Source: Paracoccaceae bacterium (GTDB lineage: Bacteria; Pseudomonadota; Alphaproteobacteria; Rhodobacterales; Rhodobacteraceae). From it: DNA of 64,000 nucleotides. The position numbers and the translations under genes were made by a program. The notes beneath the pieces were generated by a model. That model was not told the DNA's origin, ran no database searches, and worked only from the letters and a program-made list of their open reading frames with translations. The stretch covers positions 992,001 to 1,056,000 of the forward strand of contig JANSYP010000001.1 of NCBI GenBank assembly GCA_024742405.1. Direction: 5' to 3'. Within the stretch, counting starts at the first letter, position 1. Each line of letters starts with the position of its first letter. Positions 45,774 through 54,886 of this stretch are shown here, one piece after another.

Positions 45774-46071
45774 CACGGTGCCGCGTTGCGCACGGACGCG
45801 GCTGGTTTAGGAACGGCGTGCCGCACTGGCATAGTCAGGGCGGACTTTGAGGAGTGCTGTTCGAAAACGCCGTCGAACCATGTGCGCTGGATCGGGACGT
45901 TTGCGTGCCTGCGCGCCTAAGCAAAGAAGCTGCTTGCAGATGCGGCTGGCTGAACCGCGGCACCTGCTCAGGGCGACACTGGTCCAGAGCTTTGCCACCC
46001 TGTCGGAGCGCTCTGTTTTCGCAGGCCGCGCCGGGCGCGTTGGTCCCGGATCACCGCAAAGGCGCCGCAAC
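45774..46071. other. non-coding stretch, nothing recognised
   Basis: 298 bases between the ferredoxin gene and the CoA-transferase remnant. Open frames here have no protein-like character. A short piece on the minus strand just after the remnant (about 46040-46070) reads AFAVIR, which resembles the FAMIRGG block of CoA-transferase beta subunits, so part of this stretch may be further decayed gene sequence. Confidence 0.5.
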
Positions 46072-46664
46072 TCAGGCGAGCTTCGTCTCCGGCGGTGTGC
46101 AGTCGACGATCAGCTGTGCCTCGGTCGTGGCGATCACCCCATCTGCACGGACGCCGGGTGTGAGTTCCTGCAGGACGGGGCCGTCCTCGGTCGGCGCGCC
46201 GAACCCGACGACACCGTTTTTGACCTTAAAGAACACGTCCACATCGACCAGCAAGTCGTTGGCCACCTTCGACGGCAGCCCGAACCCGAGATTGACGAGC
46301 GTATCGGACAGAATGTCCAACGCAACTGGGCGCGCGATCCGTTCCCCGGGGGGGCATCCCGGAAAGTATGGCGTTCTTTCCAGCAGACGATTGACCTGCA
46401 CGCCCGATGTCTTCACCCCGGCGGGCGGGATGGCGCCGACGGGCAGGATCCCGCGTGGCTCCGCGATGACCGCATCTGCTGTCAATACCATGTTTAAGTT
46501 GAAGTTATGGGCGGTCGGCGGGTGGCCGGGATAACCTCGTAGTCGGCGCAATGCGCCGCGATCAGCCTGTGGGGCGAGCCCACACGCATCCCCCCCGATC
46601 AACGCCAAAGCTCCGTCCGAAATGACGGCCGCGGCCTCGGCCAGCTTGATTGCACGTTTCCCAT
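46072..46664 (-). pseudogene. decayed acetoacetate/3-oxoacid CoA-transferase (AtoD-AtoA type)
   Basis: Three homologous pieces in order. First, an alpha-subunit N-terminus ([19 protein letters not shown], then RVGSPHRLI in another frame), split at a run of seven G (minus strand, about 46591-46597). Second, after a loss of roughly 165 codons, the alpha-subunit C-terminus (AHNFNLNMVLTADAVIAEP, GVKTSGVQVNRLLE). Third, the beta-subunit N-terminus (IVNLG-like TLVNLGFGLPSKVAND). The beta catalytic glutamate (ENG in active enzymes) reads KNG. The frame ends in TTEAQLIVDC, long before a normal beta terminus. An open frame 46072-46608 survives but cannot encode an active enzyme. Confidence 0.8.
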
Positions 46665-46701
46665 CCTACCTTCGACTGACCGCCCTGCGCCCCAGGCGCG
46701 T

Positions 46702-46729
46702 TTGAGCATGGGGACGTCAAACTTTATCC
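46702..46729 (+). promoter_or_regulatory. candidate promoter for ahcY
   Basis: TTGAGC (46702-46707), 16 bases, TTATCC (46724-46729). It would start transcription near 46736 and give a leader of about 92 bases containing the structured element below. The -10 match is modest. Confidence 0.4.
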
Positions 46730-46750
46730 ACGGCGTTCGATCGCCATACC

Positions 46751-46792
46751 GCTGCGCATTGTCGCCGCCGTCGGGCGGTGCTAAGGCGCAGC
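46751..46792 (+). promoter_or_regulatory. structured 5' leader of ahcY (two stacked stems)
   Basis: Outer stem GCTGCGC (46751-46757) with GCGCAGC (46786-46792), seven perfect pairs. Inner stem 46763-46769 with 46774-46780, seven pairs including one G-U, closed by a GTCG tetraloop. Between them is a symmetric 5/5 internal loop (ATTGT/CTAAG). It ends 35 bases before the ahcY ATG. ahcY leaders carry SAH riboswitches in some bacteria, but the SAH-riboswitch core sequence is not recognisable here. Function inferred. Confidence 0.5.
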
Positions 46793-46827
46793 CGAATTCA
46801 CAGTCGCATCGCAATGAGGAGCCGAGG

Positions 46828-48222
46828 ATGGCCAAGGATTATATCGTCAAGGACATCGCGCTGGCCGATTTCGGTCGCAAAGAGCTCGACATCGCGGAAA
46901 CGGAAATGCCGGGCCTGATGGCGCTCCGCGAGGAGTATGGCGAGACCAAGCCGCTGACCGGGGCGCGCATTGCCGGCTCGCTCCATATGACGATCCAGAC
47001 CGCCGTGCTGATCGAGACGCTGACCGCGCTTGGGGCAGAGGTTCGCTGGGCATCCTGCAACATCTTCTCCACCCAGGACCATGCGGCTGCAGCCATCGCC
47101 GAAGGCGGCACGCCCGTCTTTGCCATCAAGGGCGAGACGCTGCCCGAATACTGGGACTACTGCGACCGGATCTTCCATTTCGACGAAGGTGGCGCGAACA
47201 TGATCCTCGACGATGGGGGCGATGCGACGCTCTACATCCTGATGGGCGCCCGGGTGGAGGAAGGCGAGACCGACCTGATCGCCGTGCCGACAAGCGAAGA
47301 GGAAGAAGCGCTCTTTGCCCAGATCCGCAAGCGCATGGCCGAAAGCCCGGGCTGGTTCGTCAAGCAGCGTCATCTGATCCAGGGCGTGACCGAGGAAACG
47401 ACCACCGGCGTGCACAGGCTCTATCAGATGATGGAAAAGGGCCACCTGCCGTTCCCGGCGATCAACGTCAATGACAGCGTCACCAAGTCGAAATTCGACA
47501 ACAAGTACGGCTGCAAGGAGAGCCTCGTCGACGGCATCCGCCGCGCCACCGACACGATGATGGCCGGCAAGGTCGCGCTGGTCTGCGGCTATGGCGACGT
47601 GGGCAAAGGCTCGGCCGCGTCCTTGCGCGGGGCAGGCGCCCGCGTGAAGGTGACCGAGGTCGATCCAATCTGTGCGCTCCAGGCGGCGATGGACGGGTTC
47701 GAGGTCGTGACACTCGAAGATGTGGTCAGCAGTGCCGACATCTTCATTACCACCACGGGCAACAAGGACGTCATCCGGCTCGAGCATATGCGCGAGATGA
47801 AGGACATGGCGATCGTCGGCAATATCGGCCATTTCGACAATGAAATTCAGGTCGCCGCGCTCAAGAACCACAAATGGACCAACATCAAGGACCAGGTGGA
47901 CATGATCGAGTTTCCGAACGGAAACCGCATGATCCTTCTGTCCGAAGGCCGTCTGCTGAACCTCGGCAACGCCACCGGCCACCCGTCCTTCGTGATGTCG
48001 GCCTCCTTCACCAATCAGGTGCTGGCGCAGCTGGAGCTCTTCACCAAGGGCGACGAGTACGACAACAAGGTCTATGTCCTGCCCAAGCATCTCGACGAAA
48101 AGGTCGCGAAGCTGCACCTCGACAAGATCGGCGCGCGGCTGACCGAGCTGCAGCAAGAGCAGGCCGACTATATCGGCGTGAAGCCCGAAGGTCCGTTCAA
48201 GCCCGAGCACTACCGCTACTGA
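46828..48222 (+). CDS. ahcY: adenosylhomocysteinase
   Basis: NAD-dependent hydrolysis of S-adenosylhomocysteine to adenosine and homocysteine, relieving inhibition of methyltransferases. The 464-residue protein begins [17 protein letters not shown], and has [23 protein letters not shown], the NAD site [12 protein letters not shown] and the C-terminal [13 protein letters not shown] with its conserved Lys-Tyr. The start ATG 46828 follows GAGGAGCCGAGG; the frame continues upstream without family similarity. A structured leader precedes it. Confidence 0.97.
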   Translation: MAKDYIVKDIALADFGRKELDIAETEMPGLMALREEYGETKPLTGARIAGSLHMTIQTAVLIETLTALGAEVRWASCNIFSTQDHAAAAIAEGGTPVFAIKGETLPEYWDYCDRIFHFDEGGANMILDDGGDATLYILMGARVEEGETDLIAVPTSEEEEALFAQIRKRMAESPGWFVKQRHLIQGVTEETTTGVHRLYQMMEKGHLPFPAINVNDSVTKSKFDNKYGCKESLVDGIRRATDTMMAGKVALVCGYGDVGKGSAASLRGAGARVKVTEVDPICALQAAMDGFEVVTLEDVVSSADIFITTTGNKDVIRLEHMREMKDMAIVGNIGHFDNEIQVAALKNHKWTNIKDQVDMIEFPNGNRMILLSEGRLLNLGNATGHPSFVMSASFTNQVLAQLELFTKGDEYDNKVYVLPKHLDEKVAKLHLDKIGARLTELQQEQADYIGVKPEGPFKPEHYRY

Positions 48223-48230
48223 TCGCGCTT

Positions 48231-48258
48231 GCGCGCGCTCCCGGAGCGGAGCGCGCGC
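48231..48258 (+). other. 10-bp GC stem-loop after ahcY
   Basis: GCGCGCGCTC (48231-48240) pairs perfectly with GAGCGCGCGC (48249-48258) around an 8-base loop, starting 9 bases after the ahcY stop. No U-tract follows, so it may be a U-less terminator or an RNA-stabilising 3' end. Confidence 0.45.
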
Positions 48259-48427
48259 ACGTGCTGGCGACAGCTCAGGCGTCTGTCGCGGATTGTTTCG
48301 GCACATTCTTGCAACCGAGCAAGCTGCGTGGACCACCGCTTGGCGCCACGTGCATTGCCTCTTGCGCGAATGCCTCTTCCACTCGATGGTTCCGCTACCG
48401 GAACTGTACCAACGGAGAGGCGCCGAT

Positions 48428-48769
48428 ATGTCGAAGCGCGATGAATTGATTGAGAAATATGCCGCGGAACTGACCGAGAAATGCGGTGTGACGCCGGATC
48501 TGGATCTGCTGACCAAGGTAACCGCCGGCCTTGGGCCGGTCATCTACAACGCTGATTCAACGCTTGTGTCCTCCACCGACCCCGAGGAAATGGGCCGGGT
48601 GCGCCAGAATTTTCTGGTCGGCAAGCTCGGCCTCGACGATGGTCCGGAGCTTGAGGCTGGTCTCAAAGCCGCCATCGATACTTATGGCAGTTCTGTAAAG
48701 CAAAAACACCGCGCGGTGGTCTATTACCTGCTGGTCAAGCATTTCGGCAAGGAAGCCGTCTACGCCTGA
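48428..48769 (+). CDS. DUF2853-family protein
   Basis: 113-residue soluble, helical protein of the DUF2853 family, opening MSKRDELIEKYAAEL and ending HRAVVYYLLVKHFGKEAVYA. Function unknown. The ATG at 48428 is preceded by GGAGAGG, deciding against the longer frame from 48293. It converges on livF with 17 bases between stops. Confidence 0.83.
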   Translation: MSKRDELIEKYAAELTEKCGVTPDLDLLTKVTAGLGPVIYNADSTLVSSTDPEEMGRVRQNFLVGKLGLDDGPELEAGLKAAIDTYGSSVKQKHRAVVYYLLVKHFGKEAVYA

Positions 48770-48786
48770 CGCCGGGCGCGCACTGA

Positions 48787-49479
48787 TCAGACCCCGAGAT
48801 ACCGGTCGGTCACCTCGGGCGTCAGATCAGCGAAGCGCCCTTGCCAGACGGTCGCGCCCTTTTCTAGCAGGGTGGCATGGTCAGCGACTGTCCCAAGCTC
48901 CTTGAGCGACTTGTCGACGACGAGGATCGAGAGCCCGTCGCGCTGTTTCAGCCCGGCAATCGCCGTCCAGATCTCCTGACGGATCGTCGGGGCGAGTCCC
49001 TCGGTCGCCTCGTCAAGGATCAGCAGCCGCGGATTGGTCATCAGCGCCCGCCCGATTGACAGCATCTGTTGCTCGCCGCCTGACAGTGACGCGGCGATCT
49101 GACCGCGCCGCTCACCCAGCCGGGGAAACAGCGTCTCGACCGCCGCGATGTTCCACGGACCCTTGCGCGCGGCGGCGGTCAGGTTCTCGTGCACGGTGAG
49201 CGGTCCGAAACAGCGCCTGCCTTCGGGGACGAGGCCCAGCCCGGCGCGCGCCGCGCGGTGCGGCGCGAGCCCCGCCATGTCGCGCCCGTCGAATGTGACG
49301 CGGCCGTCCTGGGGATGCAGCAGTCGGCAGATCACCTTGATCGTGGTGCTCTTGCCCATCCCGTTGCGGCCCATCAAGGCCAGAACCTCGCCCTCGCCAA
49401 GGCTCAGATCGACCCCGAAGAGCGCCTGGGACGGCCCGTAGGAGGCCGTGACGCCCTCCAGCTGCAACAGCAGGCTCAT
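48787..49479 (-). CDS. livF: branched-chain-type ABC transporter ATPase LivF
   Basis: One of two ATPases of a HAAT (liv) importer, 230 residues. Walker A GRNGMGKST, signature LSGGEQQM, Walker B LLILDEATEG, and the short LivF form without the LivG insertion. Its start overlaps the livG stop (ATGA). Last gene of livKHMGF; transcription runs toward lower coordinates. Confidence 0.92.
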   Translation of the reverse strand: MSLLLQLEGVTASYGPSQALFGVDLSLGEGEVLALMGRNGMGKSTTIKVICRLLHPQDGRVTFDGRDMAGLAPHRAARAGLGLVPEGRRCFGPLTVHENLTAAARKGPWNIAAVETLFPRLGERRGQIAASLSGGEQQMLSIGRALMTNPRLLILDEATEGLAPTIRQEIWTAIAGLKQRDGLSILVVDKSLKELGTVADHATLLEKGATVWQGRFADLTPEVTDRYLGV

Positions 49480-50234
49480 GGGGTGGCCTCGCCCAGATAG
49501 GCGCTGCGGACCGCCGGGTCGGCCCGGATGGCGTCGGGCGGGCCCGTGGCGATGATCTCGCCCGCGACAAGCACGCTGATCCGGTCGGCCAGCGCAAAGA
49601 CCACGTCCATGTCATGCTCCACCAGCAGGATCGGCGCAGTGCGGCGCAGATCGCTGAGAATCCCGGTCAGCTGCCGCGCGCCCTCCGCGCTGAGGCCCGC
49701 CATCGGCTCGTCCATCAGGAAGACCTTGGGCGCGAGGGTTAGAGCAACCCCGATCTCCAGCTGCCGCCGCTGGCCGTGGGACAGCTCGGCGGACCGGGTC
49801 TGGTGCAACTCTTCCAACCCGACAGTCGCCAGCGCCGCTTCCGCTGTCCTTCGCAGCGCCCTGTCGCGTAGCGCCCGGCTGAAAAACCGGTAAGGCTGCC
49901 CCAGCCGCCCAAGGGCACCGAGGGTTGCGTTTTGCAGCACGCTCGCCTCCGGGATCAGCGACGAGATCTGAAAGGTCCGGCCTAGGCCTTCGCGCGCCCG
50001 CGCCGCGGTGCCGAGCGCCGTGACGTCCAACCCGCCCAGATACACGCTGCCCTCGTCCGGGGTCAGATCGCCCGCGATCAGCTTGATCAGTGTGGATTTT
50101 CCCGCGCCATTGGGCCCGATTAGCGCATGGATCTCACCCGCGCGCAGATCGAGCGTCACTGCGCGGCTGGCCGGGATCGCGCCGAAGCGCTTGCTCAGCC
50201 CCCGGGCCTCCAGGATCGGCGTGGCGTCACCCAT
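49476..50234 (-). CDS. livG: branched-chain-type ABC transporter ATPase LivG
   Basis: Second ATPase of the importer, 252 residues, with Walker A GPNGAGKST, the LivG-type insert GRTFQISSLIPEASVLQNATL, signature LSHGQRRQLEIG and Walker B VFLMDEPMAG. It overlaps livM by 8 bases and livF by 4, so the subunits are translationally coupled. Confidence 0.92.
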   Translation of the reverse strand: MGDATPILEARGLSKRFGAIPASRAVTLDLRAGEIHALIGPNGAGKSTLIKLIAGDLTPDEGSVYLGGLDVTALGTAARAREGLGRTFQISSLIPEASVLQNATLGALGRLGQPYRFFSRALRDRALRRTAEAALATVGLEELHQTRSAELSHGQRRQLEIGVALTLAPKVFLMDEPMAGLSAEGARQLTGILSDLRRTAPILLVEHDMDVVFALADRISVLVAGEIIATGPPDAIRADPAVRSAYLGEATP

Positions 50235-51216
50235 GGGGCAACGGGCGCCCCAGCACCAACCCGGTCAGACCGCCGCGCGCAAAAAGGACGATCGCCAGCA
50301 GGATCGCGCCGAGCACGATCTGCCAATAGTCCGACACGTCGCCCAGGGTATGTTCGAGCAGCACATAGAGCCCGGCGCCGACGACCGGCCCGATGGGCCG
50401 CCCGACGCCGCCAAGAATGACGAAAATGACGATCTCGCCGCTGGTCTGCCAACTGAACATCGCGGGGCTCACGAAGCGGTTGAGATCCGCGAAAAGCGCG
50501 CCTGCCAGCCCCGTGACCGCACCCGAGAGCGTGAAGGCGACCAGCCTGATGCGGAACGGGTCGATCCCCACCGCGCGCAGGCGGGCCTCGTTCTGACGCG
50601 CGGCCGAGAGCGTCAGCCCGAAAGGCGACGCGTCGACCCGGATATAGAGCCAGAGCGCGCATGCCAGAAATGCAAAGCAGATCGCGAAGAACTGAATCGG
50701 GTCGAGCGTGTTCAACCCCGGAAAGCCATTGCGCACATAGATCGACAGCCCGTCTTCGCCGCCATAGGCGGGCCAGCCGGTCATGAAGTAGTAAAACATC
50801 TGCCCGAAGGCGAGCGTGATCATGATGAAATACACGCCCGAGGTCCGCAGGGTCAGGGCGCCGATGGCGAGCGCCGCGAGCGCCGAGGAAATCACCGCGA
50901 CCAGCCAGATCACCGGCATGGCGTTGGTGCCCTCGATCAGGATCGGCCAGGTTGTGAGCGGTGTGAAGGTCTGGGCATGGCTGGCGAGGATCCCCATCGC
51001 GTACCCGCCGATCCCGAAGAACACCGCATGCCCGAGGCTCACCATGCCGCCCATTCCGAGCGCAAGGTTCAGCCCGATGCCCGCCAGCGCAAAGATAGCT
51101 GCGCGGGTGGCGAGCGTGATCGTGAAGGGCTCGCCTGTGGCCTCGGCCCACAGGACCGTGCTCAAAAGCGCCGCCATGACGATGAGGCTCGCGGTCGTTT
51201 CGCGGTTCAGGCTCAT
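50227..51216 (-). CDS. livM: branched-chain-type ABC transporter permease LivM
   Basis: Inner-membrane permease of 329 residues with about nine hydrophobic segments and the BPD_transp_2 features GIGLNLALGMGGMVSLGHAVFFGIGGYA and EARLRAVGIDPFRIRLVAFTLSG. Overlaps livH by four bases (ATGA) and livG by eight. Confidence 0.92.
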   Translation of the reverse strand: MSLNRETTASLIVMAALLSTVLWAEATGEPFTITLATRAAIFALAGIGLNLALGMGGMVSLGHAVFFGIGGYAMGILASHAQTFTPLTTWPILIEGTNAMPVIWLVAVISSALAALAIGALTLRTSGVYFIMITLAFGQMFYYFMTGWPAYGGEDGLSIYVRNGFPGLNTLDPIQFFAICFAFLACALWLYIRVDASPFGLTLSAARQNEARLRAVGIDPFRIRLVAFTLSGAVTGLAGALFADLNRFVSPAMFSWQTSGEIVIFVILGGVGRPIGPVVGAGLYVLLEHTLGDVSDYWQIVLGAILLAIVLFARGGLTGLVLGRPLPHG

Positions 51217-52130
51217 GCGCTGCCAAAAAGCCCTTGGGGCCGGGCGATCAGCACGCCGGCCATCAGGATGTAGATCGCCATGGAGGCGAGCGACGCCCCG
51301 ACCGACGCTGCGGCCGCGGGATCCAGCAGCAATCCGAATAGGCCGGGCAGCAGCACCCGACCGAGCGTGTCGGTCAGTCCCACCAGCAGCGCCCCGATGA
51401 AGGCCCCGCGGATCGACCCGATGCCGCCGATGACGATCACGACGAAGGCCAGGATCAGCACCGGCTCCCCCATGCCGACCTGCACCGACTGGATCGCGCC
51501 GATGAGCGCGCCGGCCAGCCCTGCAAGTGCAGCTCCGAGCGCGAAGACCAGCAGGTAGAGCCGGTCGATATCCACGCCGAGGGCGCCGATCATCTCGCGG
51601 TCGGCCTCGCCCGCGCGGATCTGCACCCCAATCCGGGTCGAGGAGATCAGCCAGAAGAGCCCCGCCGCAACAGCCAGCCCGATGCCGATCAGCGCCAGAC
51701 GGTAGCGCGGATACTCGATCCCGAAGGGTAGGGTGACGGGGCCCGACAGCGCCTCGGGGATCGCGAGGTAAAGCGGGAAGGAGCCGAAGACCCAGCGGGC
51801 GCCTTCGGAAAAGATCAGGATCAGCGCGAAGGTCGCCAGCACCTGGTCGAGATGGTCGCGATCATAGAGTTGGCGGATCACCAGCCGTTCGATCACAGCC
51901 CCTGCGAGGGCCGAGGCGGCAAGGGCCGCGGCCAGGGCCAGCAGAAAGGAGCCCGTCGCCGCGGCGGTCGCTGCCGCCGCGAAGGCGCCGATCATGTAGA
52001 GAGATCCATGGGCGAGGTTGATCAGGCCCATCACGCCGAAAATCAGTGTCAGCCCCGCGGCCATCAGGAACAGCATGACGCCGAACTGCAGTCCGTTCAG
52101 GACCTGCTCGACCAGAAAGACGAAGGACAT
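51213..52130 (-). CDS. livH: branched-chain-type ABC transporter permease LivH
   Basis: Inner-membrane permease, 305 residues, with typical LivH start LVEQVLNGLQFGVMLFLMAAGLTLIFGVMGLINLAHGSLY and a central GALGVDIDRLYLLVFALGAALAGLAG. It lies 59 bases downstream of the binding-protein gene, a usual gap for the higher expression of livK. Confidence 0.92.
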   Translation of the reverse strand: MSFVFLVEQVLNGLQFGVMLFLMAAGLTLIFGVMGLINLAHGSLYMIGAFAAAATAAATGSFLLALAAALAASALAGAVIERLVIRQLYDRDHLDQVLATFALILIFSEGARWVFGSFPLYLAIPEALSGPVTLPFGIEYPRYRLALIGIGLAVAAGLFWLISSTRIGVQIRAGEADREMIGALGVDIDRLYLLVFALGAALAGLAGALIGAIQSVQVGMGEPVLILAFVVIVIGGIGSIRGAFIGALLVGLTDTLGRVLLPGLFGLLLDPAAAASVGASLASMAIYILMAGVLIARPQGLFGSA

Positions 52131-52189
52131 CGCGTTCTACTCGGAACCCTTGGGGCAGGGCGCACCGGGACGAGCGCGCCCCGCCGCGA

Positions 52190-53317
52190 TCACTGGGGAC
52201 ACTCGGCGGCGTAGGCGTCGGCGTGATCCTCGATCGCGACATCGAGGATGCGGTTGGTGTAGACGTCGCCCTCCTTGATCACTTCGCGGACATAGATGTC
52301 CTGCACCGGGTGGCGGTTCGGGCCAAAGGCGAAATCCCCGCGGGTCGATGTGAAATCGGCGTCCGTCAGCGCCGCGCGGAAGGCGTCGGCATCGGCCACG
52401 TCGGCCTTGTCCATCGCGCTCATCAAGAGGTTCGCGGTATCGAAACCCTGGCTCGCATAGAGCGAGGGCAGGCGGCCATACTCGGCCTGGAAGCTTTCTA
52501 CAAATTCCGCGTTGGCCGGGGTGTCGATATCCTTGTTCCACTGGCTGGTGTTGACCACGCCGAGCGCCGCGTCGCCCACCGCCTGCAGGATGCCCTGATC
52601 GAAGCTGAAGGCCGGCCCGATCAGGGGCAGGTCGACGCCGCTGTCGGCATACTGTTTGAGAAACGAAATCCCCATGCCTCCCGGCAGGAAAAAGAACACG
52701 CTGTCGGCGTCCGAGGCCCGGATCTGCGCGATCTCGGCCGCGTAATCCGTCTGACCGAGCTTGGTATAGACCTCGCCCGCAAGGTCGCTCTCGTAAAAAC
52801 GCTTGTAGCCTGTCAGCGCGTCCTGACCCGCCGGATAGTTCGGCGCGAGGATGAAGGAGTTCGCGTAACCCGCTGAATTCGCATAGGCGCCTGCGGCCTC
52901 GTGCAGATTGTCGTTCTGCCAAGCGACGTTGAAATAGTTCGGATGGCAGCCCTTGCCCGCCAGTGCCGACGGCCCGGCATTGGGCGACAGATAGAACTTC
53001 CCCTGGGCCACCGCGGCCGGAACGACCGCCATGGCGAGGTTCGACCAGATGATGCCGGTCAGCACATCCACGTCTTCGGCCTGGATCATTTCGTCGGCGA
53101 GTTGCACGGCGATGTCGGGCTTGCGCTGGTCGTCCTCGATCAGGACCTCGATATCGTCGCGGCCGGCCTGTTTGACCGCCAGCATAAAGCCGTCGCGGAC
53201 GTCGATCCCGAGGCCCGCACCGCCGCCCGAAAGCGTGGTGATCATGCCGACCTTGACCTCCGCCTGGGCCATGCCTGCCGTCGCCGCAAGCGCCGCTGCT
53301 AGAAGAATATGCTTCAT
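52190..53317 (-). CDS. livK: liv-type ABC transporter substrate-binding protein
   Basis: Periplasmic type-I binding protein of 375 residues: signal peptide MKHILLAAALAATAGMAQA, then EVKVGMITTLSGGGAGLGID and the two-lobe Peripla_BP_6 fold, with WSNLAMAVVPAAVAQGKFYL and LAPNYPAGQDALTGYKR. The substrate need not be a branched-chain amino acid: this subgroup also serves aromatic acids and amides. The ATG at 53317 follows GGGAGGGACAG; upstream frame is spurious. First gene of livKHMGF. Confidence 0.9.
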   Translation of the reverse strand: MKHILLAAALAATAGMAQAEVKVGMITTLSGGGAGLGIDVRDGFMLAVKQAGRDDIEVLIEDDQRKPDIAVQLADEMIQAEDVDVLTGIIWSNLAMAVVPAAVAQGKFYLSPNAGPSALAGKGCHPNYFNVAWQNDNLHEAAGAYANSAGYANSFILAPNYPAGQDALTGYKRFYESDLAGEVYTKLGQTDYAAEIAQIRASDADSVFFFLPGGMGISFLKQYADSGVDLPLIGPAFSFDQGILQAVGDAALGVVNTSQWNKDIDTPANAEFVESFQAEYGRLPSLYASQGFDTANLLMSAMDKADVADADAFRAALTDADFTSTRGDFAFGPNRHPVQDIYVREVIKEGDVYTNRILDVAIEDHADAYAAECPQ

Positions 53318-53510
53318 CTGTCCCTCCCGCTGGACCAAATCATCGCACGGCGTTGCGCGCTCAGCGGACGAAACCATTCCTCGCCGGAGGTGTAAATCCC
53401 GCGCGTCTCTTCAAACAGTCTTGCAGGTATTCCTCGTCCGGCGTGCGGGTTTCGCGATCGAGGCCGGTTGCCGTAGAAAGGGTGCGGAAGTCCACCGCTG
53501 CGAGGCTCCG

Positions 53511-53888
53511 ATGCTGTCTGATCGCCTGTTGCTGATACTCGCCGCAGTGGGGCTTGTGCCTATCGCGCTGTCTTACGGTATAGCGCCCTCGGCTATCCTG
53601 CCCGGACTGATCGGCGTTCCGGTGGAGAGCGCCGCACAGAGCCAGGTCTTTCGCGCGGTCATGGGGCTCTATCTCGCGATGGCCGCCTTCTGGCTGGCCG
53701 GGGCGTTCGGCAGCGGCCTGCGCCGAGTCGCGCTCTGGAGCCTGTTCGTCTTCATGGCAGGTCTGGCGGCCGGCCGGATCGCCAGCCTGATCCTCGACGG
53801 CTGGCCCGGCGGGGTGCTGTTTCTGTATCTGGGTCTCGAGATCGTGTTCGGCCTTCTGGCCGCGCAGGCATTGCGCCGTTCGTCCTGA
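53511..53888 (+). CDS. DUF4345-like small membrane protein
   Basis: 125 residues with four hydrophobic segments (LLLILAAVGLVPIALSYG, AVMGLYLAMAAFWLAGAF, LWSLFVFMAGLAAGRIASLIL, GVLFLYLGLEIVFGLLAAQAL), resembling DUF4345. Function unknown. The conserved region starts at ATG 53511; the much longer open frame from 53031 runs antisense through livK and is not credible. Divergent from livK. Confidence 0.72.
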   Translation: MLSDRLLLILAAVGLVPIALSYGIAPSAILPGLIGVPVESAAQSQVFRAVMGLYLAMAAFWLAGAFGSGLRRVALWSLFVFMAGLAAGRIASLILDGWPGGVLFLYLGLEIVFGLLAAQALRRSS

Positions 53889-53974
53889 GGGTCTCCGCAA
53901 CGGTCCTGGGATCCACCGGCCGCGTCTCCAAGACGGAGTTCCGGCGCGGCATCGGATCGGACGGGGCGGAACTG

Positions 53975-54811
53975 TCAGCTTCGGGTGGGCAGGCTGTCGG
54001 GCAGGTTGATCTTGGCAACCTGTTCGGCGATCGGATCAACCGACAGTGGGTGGGTCTCGGCCTTGTGCCGGTCAGGCTCGCCGATATCCTGCCAGCGGCC
54101 GCCCTTGTAGATCTCCAGCGCCTTGAAATTTGCCTTGTAGCCCATCTTCGGACTGCCGGGCACCCAATAGCCGAGATAGACGTAGGGCAAACCGGCCTCC
54201 CGCGCGATCTCGACATGATCGAGGATGACGTAGGTGCCCAGGCTGCGGCGCGTCTCGGCCGGATCGTAGAAAGAATAGACCATGCTCAGCCCGTCATCGA
54301 GCACGTCCGTCAGGCACACGGCCGTCAGATCACCCTTGACGTAGCCTTCCGCCGGTTCGGTCCCGTATTCGATCACGCGGGACCGGATTGGAGTTTCCTC
54401 GACCATCGCGGCGAATTCGAAGATATCCATATCGGCCATGCCGCCGTCGGCGTGGCGCCGGTCCAGATAGGTCCGGAAGAGCGCGTACTGATCCTCCGTC
54501 GCCCAGGGCGACGTGGCCTTGCGCACCAGGTCCTCGTTGCGGCGCAGGGTGCGCTTTTGCCCGCGGCTGGGTTCGAAGTCTGCGACCCGGATTCGTGCTG
54601 AGAGACAGGCGTTGCAATCCGAACAGGAGGGACGATAGAGCACGTTCTGCGAACGACGAAAGCCCTGCTTGGACAGGGCGTCGTTGAGCGTTTCGGCATA
54701 ATCCCCTTGCAGAGCGGTAAAGAGTTTCCGCTCCATCCGTCCCTGGAGATAGGGACAGGGCTGGGGGGCCGTCACGTAAAACTGCGGCGCGATAGGAAGT
54801 GTGTGGCGCAT
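53975..54811 (-). CDS. bpt: aspartate/glutamate leucyltransferase (arginyltransferase family)
   Basis: Adds Leu or Arg from charged tRNA to proteins with N-terminal Asp or Glu, marking them for ClpAP via ClpS. The 278-residue protein has the N-terminal CPYL, the cysteine cluster [12 protein letters not shown], ending [12 protein letters not shown] and SKMGYKANF-like [13 protein letters not shown], all ATE/Bpt hallmarks. Start ATG 54811 ([14 protein letters not shown]) chosen over the longer frame. Functionally this connects with ClpA at the window start. Confidence 0.92.
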   Translation of the reverse strand: MRHTLPIAPQFYVTAPQPCPYLQGRMERKLFTALQGDYAETLNDALSKQGFRRSQNVLYRPSCSDCNACLSARIRVADFEPSRGQKRTLRRNEDLVRKATSPWATEDQYALFRTYLDRRHADGGMADMDIFEFAAMVEETPIRSRVIEYGTEPAEGYVKGDLTAVCLTDVLDDGLSMVYSFYDPAETRRSLGTYVILDHVEIAREAGLPYVYLGYWVPGSPKMGYKANFKALEIYKGGRWQDIGEPDRHKAETHPLSVDPIAEQVAKINLPDSLPTRS

Positions 54812-54886
54812 ACGGTCCCGTCGTTTTTCCACAGCCTAGCAACGACATCAGGCCGCGCCAAGCCCCCTCGACCGTACAAAGCTACA

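Noticed and set aside
45847-46534. Plus-strand open frames of 216 and 226 codons over the CoA-transferase remnant
   Set aside because: They overlap each other in different frames, show no domain, and the minus strand gives convincing CoA-transferase similarity.
46751-46830. Known SAH or SAM/SAH riboswitch at ahcY
   Set aside because: The conserved cores I know for these classes are not recognisable; only secondary structure is evident, so no named riboswitch is called.
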